Assembly (NCBI GenBank): GCA_933207985.1
Contig: OW240917.1
Location: 100,812,096-100,876,095 of the forward strand
Source of the DNA: Pelobates cultripes
Lineage: Eukaryota; Chordata; Amphibia; Anura; Pelobatidae
DNA length: 64,000 nucleotides
Direction of reading: 5' to 3'
The translations under genes were made by a program, and so were the position numbers. Positions 47,041 through 59,903 of this stretch are shown piece after piece; position 1 is the stretch's first letter, and every line of letters starts with the position of its first letter. Below the pieces are notes generated by a model that saw only the letters and a list, made by a program, of their open reading frames with translations, ran no database searches and had not been told where the DNA came from.

Positions 47041-48107
47041 AAACTGAACACATATGGGAAATTGAAGTGATTTATCAAACTTCAATTCCCAAAGATCTGC
47101 AGCCAGGGTACAGGCAGCTCCGTCACAGGTATTATTAAGGAACATGGTGTCGTTTTTAGGAATGCAGATTCTTTAACCATTTCAAATTTAATAATAACTA
47201 TATGTTGGTATAATGACACTATGCTAGTTGAGCATTGCAACTAGTTTGCTCAGAAACCTACTCTTCCATTTTTACAAAATAACCATGAAGATTGAGTTAA
47301 AGGACAACGTTCATCAAATTTCTTTCTCCTTTTTAAAAAAAAAATTTTTATTACAATTAATAAAACTTAATTATATATGTTTTACATGATGCATATATAT
47401 TTTTAAATAAATTTCACTATATTTTGGCTGCGCAGCCAGATTTGGTCAGACTTTATCATTTTAAAAAATAAAACTAAATATAATTAAATGGGTTACATTT
47501 TTGAAAAAATATTAAAATTAGATGACAGCTGTCCTTTAGAAAAGGTTATTGTAATGTGAGAGAAGGGAGATGGGGACCACTGCTTAAAGGGTTACTCTAA
47601 CCAACATGACCACTTCTGCTTTTTGATGTGGTCAAGAGTCTGGATGTGCAATGTTTCAGCTTGAAACACAGCACACGCACACGCTGGTTGACAGACGTAA
47701 TATGACCCCCCCCTTGCAGGCAGAGCCATCCCACCTCCCTATCCCCTCTCCGTAGTTGTTTTTTATGCCCTCCCTCCCTACTTCCTCTCCCCTTCTCTTG
47801 CCTGAACAACGAGCAGGCATGTGCTCTGAACTAACTAAATAGTCCAATCAAAACTTCTTTCTATGAGGTAAGCTAAACTTATTTGAATTTTGTTTAACGA
47901 TCGGGGGGGAGGGGTACAGAATAATGCCCAATAGGGCATTATTAGTTATTTTAGAAAACTATTAAGAAGTGTTGGCGTAATCCTTTAGTGTCCCTTTACT
48001 AGGGTGAAGTGATTGAATGGAACTTTGAAAAAAAAAATGGAACTTTGGCAAAGAAATCTGGGGATTTGGGAAAAATGGGAAAGATGAAGGGTGCTAAAAT
48101 CTGTGTT
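47041..48107. other. Non-genic DNA with a possible MITE
   Basis: AAAGGGTTACTCTAACC at about 47587 and AGTGTCCCTTTACT at about 47987 look like distant inverted ends of a TTAAAGGG-type MITE, but the match is weak. Nothing else is seen. Confidence 0.35.
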
Positions 48108-48540
48108 ATAAGGTTTATTTATTTATTTTTTATTACTGGCATTTATAAAGCGCCAATATATTCCGCAGCGCTGTACAATTGGGAGAACAATACAATATAA
48201 ACAGGCCTGACTGTGAGCTTACAATCTAAAGGTAAAATAGGGAAATGAGACAAGAGGAAGCAGAGGAAATTGAAGGTGGTGGCAGAGAGAATTTATAGTG
48301 TGACTGCAGTGATTGAGAACATGTGAAGGGAATGAGGAGGTGATTGAATGTGGTTGGAAACAGCTGGGGGAGTCATGCTACATAGGTAGAAGGAACCAGG
48401 GTGGGTAGAGCAGCGTAGAAATTAAGATTCTTAGTTGCAGGGATGGAAATTAAATTGGGCCTGAGGAAGAAAGACGAGCAGTTATATAAAGGAATTTACT
48501 GCTAGGAGTGGCAAGCAGAGAGGGGTTGTGGGGGAACAGA
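48108..48540 (-). repeat. L2-like LINE 3' UTR and tail
   Basis: TATAAAGCGCCAATATATTC and GAGCTTACAATCTAAAG near 48145-48230 match the 3' UTR of the nested L2-like element (42720-42860). A TTTATTTATTT run at 48114 is the tail on the minus strand. Confidence 0.6.
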
Positions 48541-50697
48541 CTAGCCATTTGTTGCACATATTAAAATGCCAAGTAATTCCTGTCATCCAGATTATTAATT
48601 ACTACAGGTAAATGCAAGTACAAACATTACAGTAGTAAACTATAAGTAGAAATGGTAACATTGTAATAGTAAATTAATATGTAGTAAAAAGGTGAATGGA
48701 ATCCAGTGAGGTATCTTCTGGATCCCAGTCCATAAAGTCCTAAAGCTGCAGTGTTCAAATGGAGATTCTTAGTTGCTGGGATAGAAATTAAATTGGGTCT
48801 TAAAGCTGCAGTGTTCAAATGTTTAGGATACAACAGTAGTCCACAGATTGTCCCTATTACCGGTGAGATTTGTAAATTAACACAACCCCAGGACAAGAAC
48901 CAAAAGTTTTATCCATAATACAAGTATAATTTTACCATATGATTGTGCCTTGAAGGGATTTAATAATAGATGGAGTGTACAGAACAAGGTGATATTAATA
49001 GCTTACTGTACAAGCGAGCTGTTCTCTGTTCTGTCCATTTATTATATTTGATATTATTTTTAATTGATTTATTTTTTCCTGCAGCTATGTTCTTAGTACA
49101 AACTTAATAATTTAAATATGCATTATGTGCCCCATTAAGAGTGAGCTAAGGAATGCATGAATTGGAGGAAAGTTTCTGTTAAAAAATTATTTTTTAAAAA
49201 AAATTGCATTTAGTTTGCTTCTTCTATGAGATGTATTAAAACAGAAAGACAAAGGTGAATCACAGAACAGAACGCCCATAGACATTATTGAATAAAACAT
49301 TACGTGATCTGTCATGTGTATTCTGCTGTGTTCTCTCTATCTTTCCAGGTGCAACATGGTCTGTTATTCCACAAAGGGCAACATCCTGCACACGATACTG
49401 AAATCCTAAAGTACTGAAAATCTGTAACACCATAGCTATAAAGAAACATCCTTATTATTTGTATTATTACACAGATTAAGGAACAGTACACACACACACA
49501 GAACCACACACAATACAGTTTAAAATCTTGCAAGGTTTCATATTCTTTTTCTTACTTGTTACTATTACGTGGATATTTTTCCATTAGATTGTTGAATTAC
49601 ATGCGTAGGGCTTTGGGATTTTCATGCATGTATTCATATGAAATACCGATGAATGAATTGCAATATGTACAAAATGACCAACCGAAGAAGTGAACATGGG
49701 CAAAAAACTCATCCATGCGCTTTGTTTATTCAGTTTTCATCCAATTACAAGGAGGGAGCTAAAGATATATTAGTAGTTTGATAATTAAAAAATAGAACAA
49801 AATAAATTCAATTAACTCTGCATGCTTGGTTCAGTTGAAATATCTCTTGAGCTAAGCATGAAATAAACCCTAGGGAGGTCAATATTGTCCCCACATAATT
49901 ATAATGAAGGTTTAAAACCTCCTGCACGCCACTACCTGCCATGCTGTGGGTTGGGGCATGTCTACTAACCAGAGAGCAGCCAGTGTCAGCACACTGTCAT
50001 AAAATACTATTGTCTTGGCTGTTTTTGCTGCCCAGTTGCTAATGCAACATAGGGAGACCTGACCAGGTCCCCCAGCACCCACGATGGGGGCTACAAATAA
50101 ATAATAAGGCACAGGGAGCATAGTCTTCCATGAGCGGTGAGTGGGGGTTCTAATTATAATAATGTGGGGCATGTAATGTTCCTTCTCAGCCCTCGCATAT
50201 TAGCTGTGGATGGGGGTTATGATATCATATGCACAAAGGTGGACATACCATTGTCTGTAGTCTATCCCCCTAACATTTTGGACACTTTAAGCTCTCGTCC
50301 CCTGTGGCTAGGTGTCCTCAAGTCCCTGGTTACCTCCCTTCAAAACAAAGCTTTCTCTTTGCAGAGTTTGAGGTGTGATGAACGTAGCCTATAACCATTG
50401 CAAGATATAGAGGTGCTGGTCTCTAGATGTAAATCTATTTTTCACACCTTACAGATACATATTTGTTAAGTACAGTGATCAGTAAGTCTAATATTAAAAA
50501 ACATGGGAAGTGACATTTCCCCTTTAAAAATGTATTTTACTGAAAATGTAATCCCTGGTACATCAGCATGAATTGCTTACTAAAATGGCACAGATATGGA
50601 TCGCAATTTTGTCACAGACAACTTCTCCATTAAAGCATTTTGTCATCCGTTAAGAAAAATCTGTCCTGTTAATTCATTCCAAGCTATCTGCACTAGT
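48541..50697. other. Non-genic DNA
   Basis: It contains a short local duplication (GATTCTTAGTTGC..GGGAT words at 48426 and 48765) and a short CA run near 49490. No gene recognised. Confidence 0.45.
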
Positions 50698-50777
50698 TTA
50701 ACCCCTTAAGGACCAAACGTCTGGAATAAAAGGGAATCATGACATGTCACACATGTCATGTGTCCTTAAGGGGTTAA
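50698..50777. mobile_element. 80-bp TTAA-ended palindromic MITE
   Basis: Perfect 16-bp inverted ends TTAACCCCTTAAGGAC...GTCCTTAAGGGGTTAA around an inner GACATGTCACACATGTC palindrome. It matches 52809-52888 in the opposite orientation with about two differences. Confidence 0.85.
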
Positions 50778-51577
50778 TCATTGTAATGGGTCTGAAAGTA
50801 TCAGAGTTTGGAGTTTTCATGAGTGACTCTCTATGTGTAGGCATATGATATTCTTCTCTGTTCAATCTTTAACCAACACTCTATTTTAATGGAATTAGAG
50901 ACACGCCAACATATTGAGCAGGATATTTCTAGGCTCCAAGGCAAATAATCGTGTCAGATAAGCAGTTGCATAAATGGGAAATATTGTAATCTTTCCATGT
51001 AATGGTTCAGCTTAACAGATGTATTGGCAGGTTTTACAGCATGCCTTGCCACATATGCCCTGTACATTCAGCTAACTCTCTCCAGCAGCCCTGTTTGAAC
51101 AAACATCCGTTTATGGGCTTTGTAATAACTGGTGCCATAATTTGGCGAGTGCTGAGCTATAGGAGAGAACACAAATATTGGTTTTCTCAGCATGGGGTGA
51201 ATCTAGAGAATCAAAGAAAAATGTCAAAAAAATACAGTTACTGGGTATTTTGCACTGTTTAAACCCTATACGATTCTGCATTACATGAAAGCTTATGTGT
51301 AAAAAAGCAGTTTGAAATGTAGGACTTTCCAGATTTAAGAAACTGTAAGCAGAATAACAATTGAACTAAAAATTAAAATTAAATTGTCTAGCTGGTAAAG
51401 GGTTCTGATAAAGGTTCATGGGATTAGCTGAAAAGAATATAAAACTTAGAATTCCATCTGCATGAAACCTTTGCTTATTTAATAAAGTCCAAGGCTATGT
51501 AAAGGTAGTGGCAGACCTGGGGACATAGCTGTGACAAGTCCATAAACCTAATAGAACTTAAACGCAGTGATCTAGAC

Positions 51578-51713
51578 CAGGGTTATGCAACCTTCCACAC
51601 TCCAGATGTTGTGGACTACTTCCCCTATAATGCTCTTACACCCGTAGTGCTGGCAAATCAGCATGGGAGGTATAGTCCAAAACATCAGTAGTGCCAAGGG
51701 TTGCCTATGTCTG
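51578..51713. mobile_element. hAT-type MITE with perfect 8-bp target duplication
   Basis: A 136-bp element with ends CAGGGTTATGCAACCTT and AAGGGTTGCCTATGTCTG. It is flanked on both sides by ATCTAGAC (51570-51577 and 51714-51721), the 8-bp duplication typical of hAT transposons. Confidence 0.9.
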
Positions 51714-52369
51714 ATCTAGACCAATGGTTACTAAACAAATCCATGTGCACTCTGCGTTGTCCAAGTTCAATCAATGTTTGTGTTGGAACAAACCAGAGAA
51801 ATTTCTGAATGCTATAAAGTTGGTGTGAATTATGAGTGATTTGAGAACCAAGGTTTAAGAGGAAGAAAACAATGAAATCTGTGCCAACTACAGCACTAAT
51901 CCTTCTATATTACACAAAGTATATGAAGCGGAATATAAACATTCTTCACTAGGAACTGAAAATCCATAATGTGCCAACATAAACAATGTTTTACTCTCAA
52001 AATGCAATGCTCAATAGTAACCACACATTGTAATAATTTCCTAAATCCTCGGTCAGACACATAATGTCAACAACAATAAAACTTATGCAGATTCAAGTCC
52101 AACTGACCATCTTCTGACTTATTTTAGATCATGAAAATATTTATATGGGTAGATATAAATATGGCAATGTAAGTCTCTCTCATGCCTGACTTCTAATGAA
52201 GTTGGTATGACCTGTAAATTGCCTTTTAAAATAAAACCTTTTTTTTCACGTGTTTAACCCTTTAAGGATATGTGACAGACGTTTTCCATCACCTTTTGCT
52301 TCTGAAGCTTTTTCCTTACGGCGCTAATGAATAATAGCTGTATTTTATATGACATGGTGTCATTTAAAA

Positions 52370-52680
52370 AAAAAAACACTAAAAGCACCACAACCACTAC
52401 AGGTTGGTGTAGCAGTTTTGGTGCTAGGATTGCCCTGGTGTTACCATATAAGTCCTGATATAAATAGTTACACTGTTTTAAATTGATTTCACTTCTTACC
52501 TGGGATATTCTGTGCACCATTCCCTGCCTCTATCTCTCCTGTCAAAGTGCGAGAAGCTCCTCCAAGGAGTTCCCATTAGATCTCCTGAGCTAGGCCCTGC
52601 ACTGCTGGGCATAGAGCAAGGCACAGAGCTTCAGGCTCCAGAAGAGGTAGGAAGAAGGAAGTCAAAAAAATCAATGTAAG
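52370..52680. repeat. Dispersed repeat fragment
   Basis: GCTCCAGAAGAGGTAGGAAG with flanking GCATAGAGC words also occurs at 55809-55860, and the CCACTACA...GTGTAG pattern recurs at 63550. Likely pieces of one MITE family; the ends are not defined. Confidence 0.45.
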
Positions 52681-52808
52681 AAGTCAAAACATTAAAAAAA
52701 TAGTTAAATGTATTACAATGGGGTGTGTCAGAATAGTACTGTCACTATAATCACTGCAGAACACTTTTAGTATACTGAGCAAAAAAACTGTGGAGACAAC
52801 ATTATTCA

Positions 52809-52888
52809 TTAACCCCTTAAGGACACATGACATGTGTGACATGTCATGATTCCCTTTTATTCCAGAAGTTTGGTCCTTAAGGGGTTGA
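52809..52888. mobile_element. 80-bp TTAA-ended palindromic MITE, opposite orientation
   Basis: The reverse-complement relative of 50698-50777. Its right terminal TTAA has changed to TTGA. Confidence 0.85.
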
Positions 52889-53027
52889 ACGAGCAATTTT
52901 CCTGAATTAACTAGGAGATTTAAAATTTTAGATGAAAATGGCCAAGTTGAAAAAATATTTTCATTACTTTCATTTTGCTTGTAATGTGCGATTCCCTGGT
53001 GAATTCTCAACAATCCCAGTTTAATGA

Positions 53028-54643
53028 TTAACCCCTTAGTTACAGACTGTTTTTCAATTTTCTTACTGTTAAGGACAAGGGCTGCTTTTACATTTCTGCA
53101 GTGTTTGTGTTTAGCTGTAATTTTCCTCTAACTCATTTACTGTACCCACACATGTTATATACTGTTTTTCTCGCCATTATATGGTTTTTCTAAAGATACC
53201 ATTATTTTCATCATATCATATAATTTACTATAAAAAAATAAAATATGATGAAAACATTTTTTTTAAAAAACACACTTTTTCTAACTTTGACCCACAAAAT
53301 CTGTTTCGCATCTACAACCGCCAAAAACCACCCATGCTAATTAGTTTCTAAATTTAGTCCTGAGTTTAGAAATATCCAATATTAACATGTTCTTAGCTTT
53401 TTTTTTTGCAAGTTATAGGGCAATAAGTACAAGTAGCACTTTGCTATTTCCAAACTATTTTGTTTTCAAACTTGGGGTATTTTGACTCTTTAAATGCAAC
53501 CGTTTTACCACCAATATATGCCAAATATTTTTTTTTTTAAATTGGTAATTTTTTTGACACACATAGCAATTTCAGAATACATGTACTGAGAACATTAAGG
53601 ATTACTGATTTTATTTATTTGTCTCAACCTTAGTTGATATTCCCTCGTGCAGTACCCATTCACAGCACTACCTCTGTTTGGCACTGCTTCTAATTTCTTT
53701 TCATTAGCACTTCACCTGGTCCTTGTTTAGCACCTATATAGTTTGGTTTCTCCCCTCATTCCTTGCCAGATCATTGTCTCTTGTCTGGTGTTTCCCTGGT
53801 TCCTTGTGATTCTGGCTCCTGGCTCCTTGATCCTGCATACTGTTCCTTGGTCCTGTGTCCTGCGCCTCCTCATCTTCGTTCCTGTGTTCTCCTGGTCTTC
53901 GTCCTGTGTCCTCTTGATCCTGCATTAATATGTCCTCCTGGTCCTTCGTTCCTGTGCCCTCCAATCCTGTGTTCTGGTTCTGTGTTCTCTGCTTTATTAC
54001 CAGTGATCCTGACCCTGCAGCCTTGTTCATTTATTCTGCTTCTGACCTTGCTTCCTGGTGTCAGTATATTAGTCTTGTGGCTCTGGATCTGTGCCCTACC
54101 TACTACTACTGGGAACTGCACAATCCTGCCCTTATACCAAAGGACTGTTTCAGTATACGTTGCCTGCACTATTCGTGCTTATCCTGATTTATTGTATATA
54201 TTTTGTGGCATTGTTTTGTTTTGTCTTTTGGTTCTCTGAAATATATAAATCTCTTGATTTAACCTATTCATTTGTGTCTTGGCATGTATTTCTTTGCTGT
54301 ATTGGTTCCCACATTTAAAGGGACAGTGCTGTTCCAGGGCAGTACCTCTTCATGTCATTACACTCAGCACACAGGCAGAGCATCGGAGGCCTGCCTGATG
54401 GCTTCCGAGGCTCTGCTACACTGTCGGGCGTCACGAGAGGCATCCCGGAAGTGATGGTTCCTGGGGGGCGATCACTCGGTGGCCCGGCAGTGAGGAGAGG
54501 TATTACATGATCACTGCAATCCTATTAGAGCTGCTGGAAGCGATCACAATTGCTTCCAGCACTCATATTTGCCACGAACGTACTAGGTATGGACCATTTT
54601 TTGTCGGACGTACCTAATACGCCTGTGGTCCTTAAGGGGTTAA
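53028..54643. repeat. Region bounded by TTAACCCC and GGGGTTAA
   Basis: Left border TTAACCCCTTAG, right border GTCCTTAAGGGGTTAA. This may be a larger member of the same family carrying an insertion, or two separate ends by chance. The first 500 bp are T-rich and the last 150 bp contain a GCTGGAAGCGATCACAATTG-type small hairpin. Confidence 0.4.
53740..54170. repeat. CCTGGTCCT-type pyrimidine-rich repeat
   Basis: Irregular tandem blocks such as CCTGTGTCCT and CTCCTGGTCCT open three overlapping frames on each strand that carry no domain. A CACCTATATAG box at about 53729 precedes it, so an LTR origin is possible. Confidence 0.45.
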
Positions 54644-55929
54644 ACCTGCCAAGTGTCTAAAACCATTCCCTATATCCTCAATAGTGCTATCCACAGACTA
54701 TTTTTTTAACCCTTTTAATACTGGTTTGGGGAGAAATAACATGACAGAGGGAAGCAGAGTGCTACATACTAGCTGTTTGCATGGTGACTTGCACCCAATG
54801 TTAAAATATTGGGCAGGGTTGTAGATTGCAAATAAAAACATAGAAAGAGAGCTAGTTCTGGCACAGATGGAAATAAAATTTATTAGACATTTATTTACCT
54901 CCAACAGTGTGGAAAACATAAAATCTCATGTTTAAAATATTGCAAAAAAAATATGTTTCGAGTAACTTATTTCAGGCAAGGGCATTGCCAACTTAAGCAT
55001 AACAGAAAGTTTCTTAACAAAACAAATGAAAATATGGACTTTCACTTTAACAGCTGTGATGTGACTATATCTTTCATAATGAATGGTAAAGAAAGCATGG
55101 AAATGAGTGCATCACTTGAGCAAACTAATAGAAATAGCCATCTGGAGAAATCACCCACTGTATTGGCAGGCATGGTACCAGTGTGTTGTGTTAACATGCT
55201 TTGTATCCCACATGGAAGGAACGTGTGGATCTTATTTTTCATTATAAACTGTTTAAAGATATACACAACAAAATACTTCTCATTCCTTTTTCATAATAGT
55301 AAAAACTGATGATATAGAACAAAATGTTTTCTATAAATTCCATAGAGCTGCACAGATAAAAGTTATTTTCCTTTACAATTGGACTTTACTGTTTTAGAGG
55401 AGAGGTGTGTCTACACTGGGAATTGTGTGATTCTTTACTCATCATTCCAGTACTCTTCCTTGGAGATACATGGACTGAACTTCAGGTAACTATATTGTAC
55501 GATCTCATAGCAACCACCCCCCACCCACGCAAAAAAACACATGTTTGTGCAATAGAATAAGCCTTCATTATAAACTAATCTTGCAACCTACTTTTCTCAG
55601 AAATGAAATACAAGCTACCCTTACCTCTTGTGTCACTTTCCTCCACTCCCTCTAGAATTAAAGCTCATTTGAGTATGGCCCTCAACACCCACTGATCCTG
55701 TGGGTCCAAATCATCTTGTTGCAAATACGTGTGTTAATCCACCCATTGTACAGCAATGCAGAATTTGCTGGCATTTATTAATAATAATAATATCACCATT
55801 GTACTGAAGGGCATAGAGCAGAGCAGAGAGATTCAGGCTCCAGAAGAGGTAGGAAGAAGGCTACAACACCAAAAACACAGTAAAAAAAATATATATATAT
55901 AGCTATACATACTTAAATTGAATTTGCTG
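54644..55929. other. Non-genic DNA
   Basis: Short frames only; a dispersed repeat word near 55809-55860 (see 52370-52680). Confidence 0.45.
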
Positions 55930-57201
55930 TTAATGTAGTGGTTAGTACCTACCAAAGAGGTGTGCAGTTCTAGGGCATCCAGGTTGTTCCCCAACAGAAC
56001 ACTGTTTGGAGGTCCATTTGGAGGTGTGGGGTCTGGATAGTCTCCCCAGGAGGGGGAAGATCTGTAACAAACTCCCCTTTTCACAAGAGTTTTCCACAAG
56101 GTCCTGGAGGAGCCTGCTTGCCTGGGCCTGGTAAAATACAATGTGAAAGTCTCTGTGTGTGCCTGTTTGGACTTATATGGCCACACTTCGAACTTTTAAA
56201 CTTATGAAGCCGAATGGCATTCGAACACGTGGCGGCGGCCATCTTGTTTAGTCGAACACATCCAGCGGTGTTTGGTTGTCGAGCGCATGGAGCTCAAATC
56301 GGACACTTGACGGCATGAACACTGCTAAAACTTTACCTTCCATGGAGGTCCAGCTATTCGAATGGGAGTCGAACAGCGTTCGGTAAAAATAAATCCACGA
56401 ACAAAGAATATACAATGACTATATCCACGAACGGCTTCATTCAGTAATTTGAGCGTTACTTCAACTCCTCGAAGTAGACCGGCCGCACAACCTGATTCTC
56501 TGGAACTGTTTTGGGAATGAAACCATGCGTGCGGTCGGTCAAAATGGGACTTCCATAGAATTCCTGAACCCCTGAACTGATCTGGGTGATTTTTGGATAT
56601 GTTGGTCACCCAAATCAGGGCTATCAGGGGATTTAATAATTGTGGGGAATTTATGTGTTTTGGGGGTGCTTTTGGGGTTTTGTAAAATATGTTTTTTTTT
56701 TCTGCCTGTAGATAATTCGGTTAATGCAGTATCTGCCTCAATTCAGAGAGGAGGAATTGTATGTTTGCATTGGGTGTGTCACACTTTGTAACCATGTTGT
56801 TATTGGTTGTTAAGTTTGTGTCCCTGTCCCCAAAAAGGTCCATGTGGTTGTATACCCTGTTTGGGAACTTGCATAAAAGGCAAGTGTGGCACCATTTAAA
56901 GGTATTCCAGCTTACACTCCAAAACTGTGTGTCATCCTGTTATTGGAGGGAAAGAAGATTTACTCCTGTGTCTGCCGTTCCAGCTTGAATCAAAAAACAA
57001 CGGGGAAACAAAAAATTCAACGGGGAAAGTCCTTGTAAGGACTAGAGCTAGTTCCCCATTCGGCTCCAGGAAGGAGTGGTTCCAGGGCCCAGTCAAGCCA
57101 TGGCAACTGTGGGCAGAAGTGCTGCGGTTTGTCCCCTGTTCCAGCTAGGAAGTGGTCCTTGGCGGAGGTACCCAGCCAGGGGTACAGGGTGCTCCGTTAC
57201 A
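55930..57201 (+). mobile_element. Probable solo LTR or LTR fragment
   Basis: GC-richer block ending GTGCTCCGTTACA at 57201, an LTR-like CA end. On the plus strand a TATA-like GCATAAAAGG at about 56872 lies 330 bp before that end, giving an LTR-like arrangement. The left TG border and any target-site duplication are not evident, so both class and extent are uncertain. Confidence 0.35.
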
Positions 57202-57211
57202 ATATATATAA

Positions 57212-57349
57212 ACTAGATACTTTCCAGACAGTCCTTGTATGTATGTATGTATGTATGTATATGTGTGTGTGTGTGTGTTTATATATTTATATATATATAT
57301 ATATATACATACATACATACATACAAGGACTGTCCAGAAAGTATCTAGT
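57212..57349. repeat. Inverted repeat of a mariner-like terminal sequence around (GTAT)n/(AT)n
   Basis: Two 29-bp arms (57212-57240 and 57321-57349) match at 27 positions, reading ACTAGATACTTTCCAGACAG and its complement. They enclose GTAT, GT and AT runs. Confidence 0.75.
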
Positions 57350-57440
57350 TATGTAATATGAATAGAGACAATTATTGAAGAAGATACAAGAAACATTGTA
57401 CGTAGGACAATGACGCCACAGTCTCCTTCAAAGTAGGTAT
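57350..57440 (-). pseudogene. Possible mariner transposase C-terminal remnant
   Basis: The minus strand gives TYFEGD followed by a hydrophobic stretch just inside the terminal repeat. A YFEGD-like ending is known at the C terminus of some mariner transposases. The piece is very short and degraded. Confidence 0.35.
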
Positions 57441-57779
57441 ACTATAAAATAGTATAATAACTACCGGTGCCAAGTATAAAGTGCAATGTGCAATTACGTC
57501 ATGCAATGTAATTGTGTACAGCTTGTTACCACTGTGAAACCAACCACATCAGTTTCAAAAATAAAATGTAGACACAATAAAAAAACAGCGCACTAAAAAA
57601 GCTTTGTGACAGTGTACCACAAATGGTGATATGCACTGATATACAGTAATGCATATATACCATTTCGAGATTCCTTGGTAGTCAAGATAGAATACATAAT
57701 CTCATATAGTAATACAGCAAGTAATATAAATAATAAGAGGAAATAGCACTGATAGGTATCACACTCACATTTATTAGAG

Positions 57780-58420
57780 CCTGTATATGAAACTGGCTTA
57801 GGCATATACACTTGAGTGTAGGATGTTCCACCAGAGTATATTGATAGCAGATTTAATCCGCAAAGGTAAAAAGTTGGAGAAATGCACCAAATGTAAATAT
57901 CAAAACTTATTGTACATCAGAAACATAAAAACCTTACATTCCAATTTACTGGGTGCCATAAAAAAAGTCCACAGTAATAGCACAATGCGTTTCAACACAG
58001 CCTGCGTCGTTCTCAGGTGCTGGATACTTAGTATTGTAATATCCCCCTTTTTAAACCACCAAAATCGGTGCCAAAATCTCCAGTTCTGTTCCCACTAATG
58101 GCACTTCTTCCACTGGCTGATCAGTGGCCATATTGGTACACCCGAAGGTTCCGCCAGAAAAGGTGGGGTATGATTTAGTCCATGTTAATTTGAGTTATTC
58201 AAATATGAACATTGACTAAATTAGAGAAAAGCCCTTTTGGAGTCCCAATATGGCTGTGTAAGATTGAGGTAACTAACCAAGAAGCCAAAAGGAGGTTTAA
58301 GATGGCTGCCGCGACATATCCGGTGGAAGCTATAGATACTGCGATTGGCCATAACGATGGACTTGTTTTTTGATTCTTCTTTTCTGGATTCATTCATGAT
58401 ATTCCCCATGCATCCCCCTG
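57780..58420 (-). mobile_element. Penelope-like 5' region with hammerhead-like motif
   Basis: On the minus strand AGCAC-CTGAGA...GAAACGCATT-GTGCT (57979-58021) forms an AGCAC/GTGCT stem around CTGAGA and GAAA boxes. It sits downstream of a TTTAAAAAGGGGG block like a promoter. The arrangement parallels 40318-40398. The core CUGAUGA lacks one base. No coding part is recognised. Confidence 0.35.
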
Positions 58421-59899
58421 CATCCTTTACTCTATTTTTTCTGGTGCAGTATATATTTCCGATTTTAGAGTTTAGTTCACTGAAAAAGGAACTTTAATGC
58501 AATTAAAAGGTTACAACATATCAGTACTCCCACATTAGTGTCACATAAGGTAATATCCTTTGTCAAACTAATTATTCTAACAGGTTGACACTTTTACATG
58601 CATTGGTTGACTAAAGCAACTATTTGAAGATTTGATTATCTTTCAGTTTTAACAATGATTTGTTTTTATGTTACATCAATACTCTATAGAAGTCAGTTGG
58701 TCCTCTTGCAGGAATGTGGCTCTCTCATTTTGCATCCCTAGGCCTAGTGATTACTCACACAAACAATTTTTACTGAAATGTAGATTTTGTTCATACCATA
58801 TGATGGTTCAGCTTGGTGAATGTTGTCGAAGGAAAAAGATTTGGAGAAACATTTGGGCAGTCCAATAAAAAGTGAACAGTTGTGCCTATTAGTATGCAGC
58901 AATGCAAAAATGGCTACAATATTGAATAGCCTACTGACCAGCAATATCACACATTTTTGCAATTATGAGTTGTCAAAATGTCCAAAATTGGGAAAACCCT
59001 TTGATTTGTATTTCTCAGGTTTGATGACTCAATATCAGTCTATTTTAGAGTAACACTATATTAAAAAATAAAGTATACATCATTAAAAATATAATATGAT
59101 GCTGCAGAATGTAATGTAGCACACTTAAATTAAAAAAAAATTTAAATTGCATTTTGAAAAGAGCTCATGCACAGACAACAGTGATAAAGCATATTTCATT
59201 ACTTCTCACCATTTCTGTTGGAAAACCTTTAGCCACTATTACAACTTTAGAATGGAATCCCATGGAGTAAATCAAGTGTTTTAGTACATCAGGCGGTATA
59301 ATGTGAAACTAAGATTATTTTATTGCCTCTCAATTATCTTTTTTATTCCTGGGTTGCAGTTCTGACGAACAGAGTTTCTTTAATCAACTTCTGGCCACTG
59401 CAATATGTAATATGATTTTCCCAAGACCAATTTAGCACACAGCAGTAGCATAACAAGGAGTTGAAGCTTGTGCAAAAATATAGGCATTATTAGCATGGAA
59501 AATATTATGTGCCAAAGGCCCATGTATATCAAACATTACCGCAACCAACACCAACACCACTACTACATTTCAGAATAGATTTGTTTTCTACAAAGAGTTA
59601 AAAAAAGACAGCCACGATCAGTGAGGGTAGGGTTCACTTGTGCCGTATACCACCACACATTTTATATTACTGAGGGAAGAAGCTTGCAATTTGCATAGCA
59701 CAAGCACAAAAGCATGCTGCAAATCAAGTAATCTCATACTATAAATTAAATAAATAATTTTTTTTAAATATCACAAATCAGTAAAAATGTAAAATCAATG
59801 TATTAATATTGGTACAAGTGGTACTGTCAGTAGCAGCTAGGGAAGATAATTTTCTTTGTCTTTCTCTCTTTTTACATTTAATTTACTCTCATCATCCCT
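58421..59899. other. AT-rich non-genic DNA
   Basis: No gene or clear repeat recognised. Confidence 0.5.
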
Positions 59900-59903
59900 G
59901 CTA

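Noticed and set aside
49340..49370. Splice-acceptor-like TCTTTCCAG followed by an open stretch
   Set aside because: No donor, no homologous protein and only a short frame. Such a site is expected by chance.
53743..54239. Frames of 158, 99 and 98 codons on both strands
   Set aside because: Low-complexity CCTGGTCCT-type repeat. All frames are open because of composition, and none shows a domain.
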